Source of the DNA: Scandinavium hiltneri
GTDB lineage: Bacteria; Pseudomonadota; Gammaproteobacteria; Enterobacterales; Enterobacteriaceae
Direction: 5' to 3'
DNA: 64,000 nt
Assembly: GCF_024764835.1 (NCBI RefSeq)
Contig: NZ_JALIGE010000073.1
Coordinates: forward strand, 366,796-430,795
In this document: positions 34,027-42,644 of the stretch, piece by piece
How positions within the stretch are numbered: the stretch's first letter is position 1
Layout of the letters: the number at the start of each line of letters is the position of its first letter
Program-made: the position numbers and the translations under genes
Notes under the pieces: model-generated
The model's input: the letters and a program-made list of their open reading frames with translations, nothing else
What the model was told of the DNA's origin: nothing
Database searches by the model: none

Positions 34027-35139
34027 TTAGGTTCTGGCGTAATGACGAAGTTTATCGGCGTCGATTTCAACGCCCAGCCCCGGGCCCGACGGCAGCGTGA
34101 CCTGGCCGTGACTGAAATCCAGCGGGCGCACCACGATGTCGTCTTTGAGCAGCAGTGGGCCAAACATCTCAGTACCCCACTGCATGGTTACCGTCGACCA
34201 GGCGTGTAAAGAGGCCACGGTGCCGAGCGTGCCTTCGAGCAGGGTGCCGCCGTACAACGCGATGCCCGCGGCCTGTGCCACCTGCGCCAGTTTCAGCGCC
34301 TGCACCGGCCCGCCCGCTTTGGCGATTTTCAGCGCATAGGCGCCGGTGAAACCGCCGCTGGCCAGCGCGTAACCGTCATGTGCCGTCGCCACCGCTTCAT
34401 CGGCCAGAATCGGCACGGTAAAGCGCTGACTGAGCGTGATTAAGCCGCGTTGATCCCACAACGGGATCGGCTGCTCGACCAGGTCGATGCCGCCCGCCTG
34501 CAATTCGGTCATGCCTTTGATGGCGGTGGTCACGTCCCACGCCTGATTGACGTCTACCCGAATACTGACCTCATCGCCGAGGGCGGTTTTAATCGCCAGC
34601 GCGTGACGGATATCGGTCTTCAGATCGCGGGCGCCAATTTTCAGTTTGAAGGTGTCGTGCCGCCCTTCTGCCAGCAGGCGTTTGCCCTCGTCAATATCCT
34701 TGTCGGTATCGCCGCTCGCCAGCGTCCACAGCACCGGCAAACGTTCGGTTAGCGCCCCGCCGAGCAGCGCACTGACCGGCAGGCCGAGCATTTTTCCCTG
34801 CACGTCGAGAAACGCGGTTTCGAGAGCCGATTTCGCAAAGGTGTTGCCCTTCACGCTGGCATTCATTTTCGCGGCGAGCGATGCCACGCCGCTGAACGTT
34901 TGCCCGCACAGCAACGGCGAGAGATAGGTTTCAATCGCTGATTTAATCGATTCCGGGCTTTCTGAGCCGTAACTTAAGCCGCCGATGGTGGTGGCTTCGC
35001 CCCAGCCAACGCCCTGTGCGCAGGTCATGCGTACGATGGTCAGGGTCTGACAGCCCATGGTGGTCATCGACAGCTTGTGCGGGCGAATGGTCGGGATATC
35101 CACCAGCCAGCAGGCGATGGACTCAATGGTGATGCTCAT
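34027..35139 (-). CDS. catB: CatB, muconate cycloisomerase I
   Basis: 370-aa enolase-superfamily enzyme lactonising cis,cis-muconate to (+)-muconolactone. The catalytic KxK motif is in DTFKLKIGARD. The metal ligands are in RVDVNQAWD, DLVEQPIP and ILADEAVAT, and the second lysine in YALKIAKAGG. Its start overlaps the end of the MFS gene by 17 bp, so it is in the same operon. Confidence 0.95.
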   Translation of the reverse strand: MSITIESIACWLVDIPTIRPHKLSMTTMGCQTLTIVRMTCAQGVGWGEATTIGGLSYGSESPESIKSAIETYLSPLLCGQTFSGVASLAAKMNASVKGNTFAKSALETAFLDVQGKMLGLPVSALLGGALTERLPVLWTLASGDTDKDIDEGKRLLAEGRHDTFKLKIGARDLKTDIRHALAIKTALGDEVSIRVDVNQAWDVTTAIKGMTELQAGGIDLVEQPIPLWDQRGLITLSQRFTVPILADEAVATAHDGYALASGGFTGAYALKIAKAGGPVQALKLAQVAQAAGIALYGGTLLEGTLGTVASLHAWSTVTMQWGTEMFGPLLLKDDIVVRPLDFSHGQVTLPSGPGLGVEIDADKLRHYART

Positions 35140-36466
35140 TATTCACTCCTGTGTTCGTGTTTTGTCGGCCCGACGGCAGGCTACGCAGCGCTACCCAGGC
35201 CAGTAAAGCGTATGCCACCAGCAGCAACGACACCGGCCAGGAGGCGTTAAACTCCATCAGCAGCGCCACCGCCAGCATCGGCCCCAGGCCGCCGGAAAAT
35301 ATCGAACCCATTTCATGCCCCAGCGCCAGCCCGGAATAGCGCACCCGTACCGGGAAAAGGTCGCTCATGATGCAAGGCTGGGTGCCGATCATCGCCCCGT
35401 GACACACCGGCAAACCCAGCATCATTGCCAGCATCACCCAGCCGTAGTTACCGGTGGAAAGCAGCCAGAAGAACGGAAACGCCATCACCAACAGGCCAAT
35501 CACGCCGATGTAATAGACCGGTTTCAGCCCAATGCGGTCCGACAAGGCGCCCCAGAACAAAATCGAGAAGAACTCCACCAGCATCGCCAGCGTCACGGCG
35601 CTGATGATTTCCCCGGTGCCGATGCCGATGTGTTTGGCGTACACCACCGAAAAGGTGAAGAAAATATAGGACGCGCCGTTTTCCGGCAGCCGCAGGGCAA
35701 TCGCCTGCAACAGCGCTTTCGGGTGATCACGCATCAAGGTAATCAACGGGATTTTTTCGTGTTTGTCTTCCGGTTTGGCCTGCGCAAAAGCTTTGCTTTC
35801 ACGGATGTTTTTGCGGATATACACGCCAACTAAAAAGATGACGATGCTCAGCAGGAACGGCACACGCCAGCCCCAGCGCATAAAGTCAGCTTCCGGCAGT
35901 TGTTGCACCAGATAAAAGGCGAAGGCCGACAGCACGAAGCCACCGGAGACGCCCATCTGACTCCAGGCGGTATAAAAACCACGGCGTGAAGCGGGCGCGC
36001 TTTCGCTGAGCATCAGCACCCCGCCGCCCCACTCATCGCCCGAGGCCACGCCCTGCAAGAAGCGCAGGGTAATCAACGAAATCGGTGCCCAAATGCCAAT
36101 CTGCGAATAGACCGGCAGCAGGCCAATCACGAAGGTCGTCGCCCCCATCAGCGTTAACGTCATGATCAGCGTCATCTTGCGGCTGTAGCGGTCGCCAATA
36201 TGACCAAAGGCGATACCGCCCAGCGGACGGGCCAGAAAGCCGACCGCAAAGCCGGAAAACGCCAGCAGCGTGCCCTGCAACGGGTCTCCGCCTACCGGGA
36301 AGAACAGCGGGCCAAACACCAGTGCCGCCGCCGTGCCGTACAGGAAAAAGTCATACCACTCAAGTGCATTGCCCAACACCGAGGCCAGCACCAGCTTACG
36401 CATTTGCTGTGCGTCCTGGGGTACGGCCCCGGCGGTTACGTTATTTTCGGTTGCCACATTGCTCAT
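35123..36466 (-). CDS. MFS transporter of the metabolite:H+ symporter family, probable aromatic acid importer
   Basis: 447 aa from the ATG at 36466 (an in-frame GTG lies one codon upstream). Twelve membrane segments are visible. The MHS-family signatures WYDFFLYGTAAALVFGPLFF and the loop 2-3 motif GHIGDRYSRK are present. Located between iacG and catB in an indole-3-acetate/catechol operon, it probably imports indole-3-acetate or a related aromatic acid; the substrate is inferred from context only. Confidence 0.88.
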   Translation of the reverse strand: MSNVATENNVTAGAVPQDAQQMRKLVLASVLGNALEWYDFFLYGTAAALVFGPLFFPVGGDPLQGTLLAFSGFAVGFLARPLGGIAFGHIGDRYSRKMTLIMTLTLMGATTFVIGLLPVYSQIGIWAPISLITLRFLQGVASGDEWGGGVLMLSESAPASRRGFYTAWSQMGVSGGFVLSAFAFYLVQQLPEADFMRWGWRVPFLLSIVIFLVGVYIRKNIRESKAFAQAKPEDKHEKIPLITLMRDHPKALLQAIALRLPENGASYIFFTFSVVYAKHIGIGTGEIISAVTLAMLVEFFSILFWGALSDRIGLKPVYYIGVIGLLVMAFPFFWLLSTGNYGWVMLAMMLGLPVCHGAMIGTQPCIMSDLFPVRVRYSGLALGHEMGSIFSGGLGPMLAVALLMEFNASWPVSLLLVAYALLAWVALRSLPSGRQNTNTGVNNEHHH

Positions 36467-36499
36467 CACGCGTTGCCCTTGTTATAGGAAGGAGTGGGT

Positions 36500-36994
36500 T
36501 TACGCCTCGACGTCATGCCCGATGGCATGGTAACGACGATTGAACCAGACCAGCCCGCGCGGCTGCTCGCTGGTGCGGATCGCCTGCACCTGACAGTAAA
36601 AGACCGAGTGGCTGCCTACTTCGTGACAGTCGGCAATCAGGCAGTCGAAGCAGGCCACCGCCGAACTCAGCACCGGCGCGCCGCTGCTCAACACCTGCCA
36701 GTGGTCATGTCCAAAACGTTCCTCTGAGCGCAAACTGGCGTTAGCAAACACGCCCGACAGCGCCTGGTGGTCGCTCGATAACACGTTCACGCACAGCGTG
36801 CCGTTGCGTTTGAAGTGTTCATGAGCAAAGGAGTTGCGGTTCATGCACACCAGCAGAGTTGGCGGCTGGTCGGTCACGCTACACACGGCAGACGCCGTGA
36901 AGCCAAATTTGCCCGCCGGGCCGTCGGTGGTGATAACCGACACCGCGCTCCCCAGTTGGGCCATTGCGTTACGAAATTCAGTTTGCAGAGTCAT
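36500..36994 (-). CDS. iacG: IacG, NAD(P)H:flavin oxidoreductase
   Basis: 164 aa of the flavin reductase (HpaC-like) family, from the ATG at 36994, which has AAGGA 7 bases upstream; a longer frame to 37129 is the antisense-like overlap with iacF and is not used. Motifs: AVSVITTDGPAGKFGFTASA and SVTDQPPTLLVCMNRNS. It should supply reduced flavin to the IacA monooxygenase. 10 bp after iacF. Confidence 0.9.
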   Translation of the reverse strand: MTLQTEFRNAMAQLGSAVSVITTDGPAGKFGFTASAVCSVTDQPPTLLVCMNRNSFAHEHFKRNGTLCVNVLSSDHQALSGVFANASLRSEERFGHDHWQVLSSGAPVLSSAVACFDCLIADCHEVGSHSVFYCQVQAIRTSEQPRGLVWFNRRYHAIGHDVEA

Positions 36995-37004
36995 GGGATA
37001 TTCC

Positions 37005-37937
37005 TTACAAGTCGATAACCAGGCGGCCGCACTTCGACCGGGAACAGCACAGTAAAATCTGGTCGCCGTCGGCCTTTTCTTCGTCGGTGAGATAGCTGTC
37101 GCGATGGTCCGGATCGCCCTCCAGCACATCCGTCAGGCAGCTGCCGCAGATGCCCTGTTTGCAGGAGACGTTCACCTTCAACCCCGCCTGCGCCAGCGCT
37201 TCCACGATGGTCTGGTCTTCCAGCACCTGAACGGTTATTCCGCTGGTTGCCGCCACCACTTCAAACGCCGCACCGCCGGTTTGCACCTCGGCGCTGAAGC
37301 ACTCCTGATGAACGTTTTCTGCCGCATAGCCGTGGCGTTTCGCCCCATCGTTTACCGCGTCCATCAGCCGCGTCGGGCCGCAAACGTAGACATGCGTATT
37401 TGGCGGCACATCGCTCAGCACCGCGTCCAGGTTCAGGCGCTGCTGGTCGCTGAAATGCAGATGCACCTGCCCGGCGTAGCGCGCACTTTCCAGCTGCGTG
37501 ACAAACGCTGCCTGGCCGCGAGACCGGGCGCAGTAATGCAGCGTGAACGAACGCCCGGTGGCGTGCAGTTCGGCGGCCATCGCCAGCATCGGCGTGATGC
37601 CAATCCCGCCGCCGATCAGCAGACTGTGCCCGGCGCTTTCATCGAGGGTGAACAGATTGCGCGGTTCGCTGACGGTTATCGCGTCGCCTTCGCGCAGGGC
37701 ATGCACCGCCAGCGAGCCGCCCTGCGAATTACCGTCCTTAAGAATGCCGAGCTGATAATGCTGGCGGTCCTGCGGGTCACCGCACAGTGAGTAAGGCCGA
37801 ATAAGATCCCCGGTCAGATGCAGGTCGATGTGTGCCCCTGCGCTGAACGCGGGCAGCGCGATTCCGTCCACATGGGCCAGCGTCAGCAGAACCACCTCGC
37901 CCTGCAACTCTCGCCGGATAACCTGAAGTGTCAGCAT
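37005..37937 (-). CDS. iacF: IacF, phthalate-dioxygenase-type reductase
   Basis: 310-aa electron-transfer flavoprotein: flavin-binding RPYSLCG, nucleotide-binding GGGIGITPMLAMAA, and a C-terminal plant-type [2Fe-2S] ferredoxin domain with CKQGICGSCLTD and a later Cys. It passes electrons from NAD(P)H to the Rieske oxygenase IacCD. GAGGAG precedes the ATG at 37937; a frame extending to 38051 adds an Arg-rich stretch unlike the family. Confidence 0.93.
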   Translation of the reverse strand: MLTLQVIRRELQGEVVLLTLAHVDGIALPAFSAGAHIDLHLTGDLIRPYSLCGDPQDRQHYQLGILKDGNSQGGSLAVHALREGDAITVSEPRNLFTLDESAGHSLLIGGGIGITPMLAMAAELHATGRSFTLHYCARSRGQAAFVTQLESARYAGQVHLHFSDQQRLNLDAVLSDVPPNTHVYVCGPTRLMDAVNDGAKRHGYAAENVHQECFSAEVQTGGAAFEVVAATSGITVQVLEDQTIVEALAQAGLKVNVSCKQGICGSCLTDVLEGDPDHRDSYLTDEEKADGDQILLCCSRSKCGRLVIDL

Positions 37938-37947
37938 GTTTTGCTCC

Positions 37948-38688
37948 TCAACGCATGAACAGACCGCCGTTGATGTCCCAGGTTGCCCCGGTGACAAACG
38001 ACGCCTGCGGTGAAGCCAGCAACGCCACGGCCTGCGCGACAAACTCCGCATCGCCGAGGGTGCCTACCGGGATCATCTGCAACAGTCCCGCCATTTTCTC
38101 TTCCGGGACGATGGCGTGAACCGCCGGTGAATCCATCGGCCCGGGCGCAATGGCGTTGACCGTCACGCCGGATTTGCTCAGCTCGCGGGCAAAAATTTTG
38201 GTCAGGGTCAGAATGCCGCCCTTTGACGCCGCGTAGTGCGCGCCCGAGGCGGTACCGCCGTTTTGTCCGGCGAGTGAAGCCAGATTGATGATTCGCCCGT
38301 AGCCACGGCTGGCGAAGTAGCGGCCCAGGGTCTGACAGCCGACAAACGTGCCGCGCAGATTGGTGGTCATCACCCGGTCGAACTCGTCGACCGCAATGTC
38401 CATCACCGGCGTCGCCAGGGTCAGCGCCGCGTTGTTAACCAGCACCTCAAGGCGGCCAAACATCGCGAGTGTCGCCTCCAGCGCGCGGGAAAAATCCTGC
38501 GGCTGACGAATGTCCAGCGCCAGCGCCAGTACCTTGCCCTGCCCGTTATCGATCCGGTCGGCCGCCTGCTGCACGCGGGCGGCGTCCACGTCGGTCATCA
38601 CCACCTGGAAGCCTTGCTCCAGCAAATGCGTGGCAATAACGTTGCCCAGTCCGGCAGCCGCGCCGGTGACTAATGCGGTTTGTGTCAT
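37948..38688 (-). CDS. iacE: IacE, short-chain dehydrogenase/reductase
   Basis: 246-aa classical SDR: cofactor loop VTGAAAGLG, NNAA motif (VLVNNAALTL), catalytic Ser in INLASLAGQNGG and the YxxxK pair in GAHYAASKGG. In characterised iac systems IacE acts early, on oxidised indole-3-acetate intermediates produced by IacA. GAGGAG precedes the ATG at 38688. Spaced 10 bp from both neighbours. Confidence 0.9.
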   Translation of the reverse strand: MTQTALVTGAAAGLGNVIATHLLEQGFQVVMTDVDAARVQQAADRIDNGQGKVLALALDIRQPQDFSRALEATLAMFGRLEVLVNNAALTLATPVMDIAVDEFDRVMTTNLRGTFVGCQTLGRYFASRGYGRIINLASLAGQNGGTASGAHYAASKGGILTLTKIFARELSKSGVTVNAIAPGPMDSPAVHAIVPEEKMAGLLQMIPVGTLGDAEFVAQAVALLASPQASFVTGATWDINGGLFMR

Positions 38689-38698
38689 AACGCGCTCC

Positions 38699-39181
38699 TC
38701 AAAGGATGTAGCCGATGCTGTGCAACACATCGTCGCTGTTCACCAGTCGGATAACCTTCTGCTCAATCAGCCAGCTTTCGCCGTGGCGTTGCAGTTGCCA
38801 GGTAATGTCCGCCGCGTAATGGCGGCTGTGGCCTTTGCGGTGCTCCCACAGGGATTGCGCCCCGCGCACCACAATCTGGTCGTCGGTCGCTTCCAGCACC
38901 CGAAAGCGCGACAGCGTGCGCAGCGTTCTGGCACGCGGAGTGGTGGAAATAGACTCCCCGCTGTAGAGGCGCTTCACCCGTTTTTCGCGCATGTGGTGAT
39001 CGTCGCAGGCGTAGTTCAGGGTGTTTTTAAAATCGGTTTCCTGCGGGTCAATCGGCACCACGTACAGGCCGTCCGGCTGCCACAGCGTCAGCCAGGTCGT
39101 AAATTCGCCCTGGTCGAGCAAATCGCCTTCAAGATTGACCACCGCCATCGCGGTAAACAGGGCAGAATCTGGGGTCATCAT
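38699..39181 (-). CDS. iacD: IacD, small (beta) subunit of the aromatic-ring dioxygenase
   Basis: 160 aa with the NTF2/SnoaL-like fold of ring-hydroxylating dioxygenase beta subunits (LTLWQPDGLYVVPIDP, YSGESISTTPRARTLRTLSR). The start is the first ATG of ATGATGA, overlapping the iacC stop by four bases, which couples it to the large subunit. It stabilises the alpha3beta3 oxygenase. Confidence 0.9.
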   Translation of the reverse strand: MMTPDSALFTAMAVVNLEGDLLDQGEFTTWLTLWQPDGLYVVPIDPQETDFKNTLNYACDDHHMREKRVKRLYSGESISTTPRARTLRTLSRFRVLEATDDQIVVRGAQSLWEHRKGHSRHYAADITWQLQRHGESWLIEQKVIRLVNSDDVLHSIGYIL

Positions 39182-40491
39182 TGTTCTGTCTCCGTCATCA
39201 ATTTTTTCCACTGTTGGTAAGCTGCACGCATTCCGGTTTCGGCGCTGACGTCGCTGCGCAGTCCGTCGTCGGAACGGTATTCCCCCGCCAGCCCGCGGTT
39301 GAGCATGATCCACAAGTCATCGCCCGCGGTGGCCCCGCGCTGTACGCGCTCCCACGCCTCGGAGTCATCCGGCGTGCCGAAGCCCATCGGCCCCTGGAAA
39401 TGTTCATGCAGACGCAACCGCGCCTGGTTGGCAATTTCCGGCCCGCCGTCCATCGTTATCACCGCATGGTGAATTTCGGTTTCTTGTACCGACACCGGTT
39501 GCAAGACGCGGAAGAACGCCATCGAACAGGCAATGTTCGGGAAAATGTTGAGGTTAAAACCGGAGCCGCCGACGGCACGCACAATGCGTCGGACCTGGTC
39601 TTCGTCGTGATCGACGCGTAGCGCGTCGGCCAGCTCAGTGAAGCGTTCAGGGATTGGCGCGTCGAGATTGGCGTCTAAATCCACCAGTTCCGGGATCATC
39701 ACCATCACGCTGTGGCCGTTGCCCAAATCTTCGACGTAGCCGCTGCCATCGACAAAGTTGAGCATCTCCTCGGTTTGCTTATCGACCGAGCTTAAAAACG
39801 AACGGTGAACCACCGGGAAGTGATAGCCGTCGGTGGTGTTTTCGAGCTGAATCTTCCAGTTACCAGGGAAGCGGAAACGATGTGCCGGCCCGGTTTTAAT
39901 CGGATAACCCGCGCCCTGCTTCATGAACAAGTCCATCCACTTTTTGGCAACGCCGAGGAAGTCTTCCAGCGGTTCAATCTGCTCATTAAAGGTGGCGAAA
40001 ATCATTCCGGCGTATTGTTCGGTGCGCAGAGACACCAGCCCCAGCTCGCCTTTTTCCAGCTGGTCGGCGTAGCTTTCCGGGTGCGGCACGCCGCGCAGAC
40101 TGCCGTCCAGCGCGTAGCCCCAGCCGTGATACGGGCAGACAAAACTGTTGGTTTTGCCACTGCGGTGTTCGCATACCGTGGCCGCGCGGTGGCGGCAGCG
40201 GTTGAGTAAGGTGTGCACCGTACCTTTGCGATCGCGCACCACGATAACCGGCTGAGTGCCGATTTCCGTGGTTTTAAAGCTGCCGGTGTCAGGGATTTCG
40301 CTGGCGTGCGCCACCCATACCCAGGTTTTGCTGAAGATGCGGTCCAGTTCGAGCTGGAACAGTTCTTCTGAGGTGTAAAGCGACGTGTGTACCCGGTCGG
40401 ATTTCACCAGCGCCGCAATCTCCGCGCTCGTCAGCGTCGGTGGCGTCGCGGGATCGATATTTTTCACATTAATGATGTGATCACATTGCAT
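39178..40491 (-). CDS. iacC: IacC, Rieske-type oxygenase large (alpha) subunit
   Basis: 437 aa from the ATG at 40491, which is 7 bases from GGAG; an ATG two codons earlier is too close to it. The Rieske centre is NRCRHRAATVCEHR ... CPYHGW (C-x-H-x17-C-x2-H). The mononuclear iron site is TDGYHFPVVHRSF with both histidines. In the iac pathway IacCD converts the dihydroxylated oxindole intermediate towards catechol. The start overlaps the end of iacI by 11 bp. Confidence 0.94.
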   Translation of the reverse strand: MQCDHIINVKNIDPATPPTLTSAEIAALVKSDRVHTSLYTSEELFQLELDRIFSKTWVWVAHASEIPDTGSFKTTEIGTQPVIVVRDRKGTVHTLLNRCRHRAATVCEHRSGKTNSFVCPYHGWGYALDGSLRGVPHPESYADQLEKGELGLVSLRTEQYAGMIFATFNEQIEPLEDFLGVAKKWMDLFMKQGAGYPIKTGPAHRFRFPGNWKIQLENTTDGYHFPVVHRSFLSSVDKQTEEMLNFVDGSGYVEDLGNGHSVMVMIPELVDLDANLDAPIPERFTELADALRVDHDEDQVRRIVRAVGGSGFNLNIFPNIACSMAFFRVLQPVSVQETEIHHAVITMDGGPEIANQARLRLHEHFQGPMGFGTPDDSEAWERVQRGATAGDDLWIMLNRGLAGEYRSDDGLRSDVSAETGMRAAYQQWKKLMTETEQ

Positions 40492-41023
40492 GTCCATTCT
40501 CCTGCACGTCTTTGTTTTTATCAGGAACCGGTAAGGCATCCGCCGCGTGCCAGTGGTCTACCGGGCGGCTGAACAGGTTGCGAGTAGTGAAATGGCGCAT
40601 CACCATCTCGCCCGCCTCGCGCACAAAACTCACATTGAGCTCTGCGGCGTTGAGATGCGCACCGCCTGCGGTAAATGCCGAGGTTTGCAGCATCAGCCAG
40701 CGGCCGCGCAGTGTGCCGTTCGGTTCATGCCACAGCGCTTCGGAACACAGGAAGTGCGCGTTCATCGCAAAATGCGCCGGTTGACGCACGTAGCCCGCCA
40801 TCATTTTCACAATGGCGTCGCGGCCCAGATGACGCCCGAGCCGCGTGGCGTAAGGTTCACCGACGCCCTCCCAGCAGGCATCCACGCTGAACAGCGCGCC
40901 AATCGCCTGTACCGTTTCCGGGGTATCGAGCTGGTCGCATAAACGCATGTAATCGCTGATGCAGACCCGCGCTGCCTGATAGTCTTCGAGCTGCTGCAAC
41001 CGCAGCGCATCCTGGGCGTTCAT
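40481..41023 (-). CDS. iacI: IacI, SnoaL/NTF2-like protein
   Basis: 180 aa with an NTF2-like alpha+beta-barrel pattern (SDYMRLCDQLDTPETVQAIG ... VDACWEGVGEPY ... MAGYVRQPAHFAMNAHFLCS). The family is present in iac clusters at this place, but its exact role is not settled; it may be a small hydroxylase-like or accessory protein. Lies between iacB and iacC with an 11-bp overlap. Confidence 0.8.
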   Translation of the reverse strand: MNAQDALRLQQLEDYQAARVCISDYMRLCDQLDTPETVQAIGALFSVDACWEGVGEPYATRLGRHLGRDAIVKMMAGYVRQPAHFAMNAHFLCSEALWHEPNGTLRGRWLMLQTSAFTAGGAHLNAAELNVSFVREAGEMVMRHFTTRNLFSRPVDHWHAADALPVPDKNKDVQENGHAM

Positions 41024-41034
41024 CGTCAGCTCCG

Positions 41035-41394
41035 TCAGTTCTGGATAATCAGTTCACGGCCCACGCGGGCCTCGATTTTGCAGTACTTCCACAGCTTGCT
41101 GCCGCCGTCGCCGACCGGGGTGCTACGGAACAGGTTGCAGACGGCAGCGACGTTTTCCAGACGCTCGGCGTCGGCTAACACGTAGGTGGTCCACGGCGCG
41201 GTGGTGGACGGGCCGACCATCAGCTGGTCGTCGTCCATATTGCCGATGACGGTGATGCCCGGCGTTTCATCAATGCCTTTCATCATCACGCCGAATGCGC
41301 CCCACACCTGTTTGGCTTCTGCCGGGCTGGCATCGAAAAAGTTCTGGTTCACGCCGATGCAAAACAGCACGCGTAAGGTTGTTGACTGGCTCAT
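41035..41394 (-). CDS. iacB: IacB, small conserved iac protein
   Basis: 119 aa, no membrane segments, no catalytic motif I recognise. Size and position directly after iacA match IacB of known iac clusters, whose function is still unclear. AAGGAG lies about 8 bases upstream. Confidence 0.78.
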   Translation of the reverse strand: MSQSTTLRVLFCIGVNQNFFDASPAEAKQVWGAFGVMMKGIDETPGITVIGNMDDDQLMVGPSTTAPWTTYVLADAERLENVAAVCNLFRSTPVGDGGSKLWKYCKIEARVGRELIIQN

Positions 41395-41413
41395 CTGTTG
41401 CTCCTTTCAAAAA

Positions 41414-42541
41414 TCACAAGTAACCCGGCAGCGGTTTGCCACCAAAGAAGACCGTACCGGCATTGAGGTACGAGAGGTCGCCCATAAAGGCATGTTGGGT
41501 AATCACCATCGTGTCGCGCACGTAGCGTTGCAGCGGGCTGGTCATGGTCACGCCACCCATGCCATTGAGTGCCAGCGCCTGGCGTGCCACCTCGGCGGAA
41601 ACCCGAGTGACGTGGGTCGATGAAAGACGCAGCGCGTTAATTTGTTCGCAACTCGCGTCTTCCCCCGCCAGCAGTTTTTGCCAGACATCGTCGATGGCGT
41701 CGTAAAACCAGGCCCGGGCGGAGCGCAATTCGGCCTCGCAGTGGGCGATTTGCATCTGCGCCTGCGGTCTGTCGGCCAGACGCGGGGCGCCGGTGACGGA
41801 CTGCTGACGATGGGCGATGGCGTAAATTTCATTCAGCGCGGCCCGGGCCACGCCAAGGGCGACGACGGACAGCACCTGCGTCGCCAGCGACAGCACCGGA
41901 TAGCGGTACAGCGGCCCTTCCAGATTCAGCGCTCCGCCGCGAATAAAGGTCCATTCGTGTGGCACAAAAGCGTCGTTGACCACCAGGTCATGGCTGCCGG
42001 TTCCGGCGAGGCCCACGGTGTCCCACACAGGGTCGATATGCACATTTTCCCGTGGCAGCACCGCCATGCGCGGCAACGCCTGTTCGCCGTCGGGCAGAAT
42101 CCCGACGCCTAATACCGAAGCGCCCATGCTGCCGCTGGCAAAGCTCCAGCGACCGCTGACGCGATAGCCGCCGTCGGCCTGCTGCGCTTTTTGCGTCGGG
42201 AAGATGCCCCCTGCAAACACCACGTCCGGGCCGTCGCGATAGAGTTCTTTCAGGGTGTCCGGCGGCAGTGCGCCGAGATAAAACGGGCTCATGCCGAAGC
42301 TGGCGACCCAGCCAGCCGACCCGTCGGCGGTGGCGATTTGCTCGACCAATTCGCAGAACTCAGCCGGGGAGCATTCATCGCCGCCGTACATTTTCGGCAC
42401 CAGCGCGCGGTAAACGCCGACCTGTTTGAAGCGGGCGATCACGTCGTCAGAAATATGGCGCTGATGCTCAAAATCGGCGCTGCGAGTGGCAACGTCACTC
42501 AACAGCGGAACCAGCGCTTCACGAATCGGTACGGCAGACAT
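41414..42541 (-). CDS. iacA: IacA, indole-3-acetate monooxygenase (acyl-CoA dehydrogenase fold)
   Basis: 375 aa, flavin-dependent oxygenase with the acyl-CoA dehydrogenase/HpaB-like fold. The N-terminal helical domain (VYRALVPKMYGGDECSPAEF), the middle beta-domain (GRWSFASGS, PVWDTVGLAGTGSHDL) and the C-terminal four-helix domain (LNGMGGVTMTSPLQRYVRDT) are all present. It starts indole-3-acetate breakdown using reduced flavin from IacG. GGAGGAAG precedes the ATG. Confidence 0.93.
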   Translation of the reverse strand: MSAVPIREALVPLLSDVATRSADFEHQRHISDDVIARFKQVGVYRALVPKMYGGDECSPAEFCELVEQIATADGSAGWVASFGMSPFYLGALPPDTLKELYRDGPDVVFAGGIFPTQKAQQADGGYRVSGRWSFASGSMGASVLGVGILPDGEQALPRMAVLPRENVHIDPVWDTVGLAGTGSHDLVVNDAFVPHEWTFIRGGALNLEGPLYRYPVLSLATQVLSVVALGVARAALNEIYAIAHRQQSVTGAPRLADRPQAQMQIAHCEAELRSARAWFYDAIDDVWQKLLAGEDASCEQINALRLSSTHVTRVSAEVARQALALNGMGGVTMTSPLQRYVRDTMVITQHAFMGDLSYLNAGTVFFGGKPLPGYL

Positions 42542-42644
42542 AGCTTCCTCCGGTTTTTGTTATTTGCGGCGCGTTCAGGGCGCACGAGGCCGCAATGAGT
42601 CGTACTCACTGAGTCATCAGGGAAAGAAAAGCGAAATTAAGAGA

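Noticed and set aside
36995..37129. N-terminal extension of IacG
   Set aside because: It overlaps iacF coding sequence, is Arg-rich and unlike flavin reductases; the ATG at 36994 has AAGGA.
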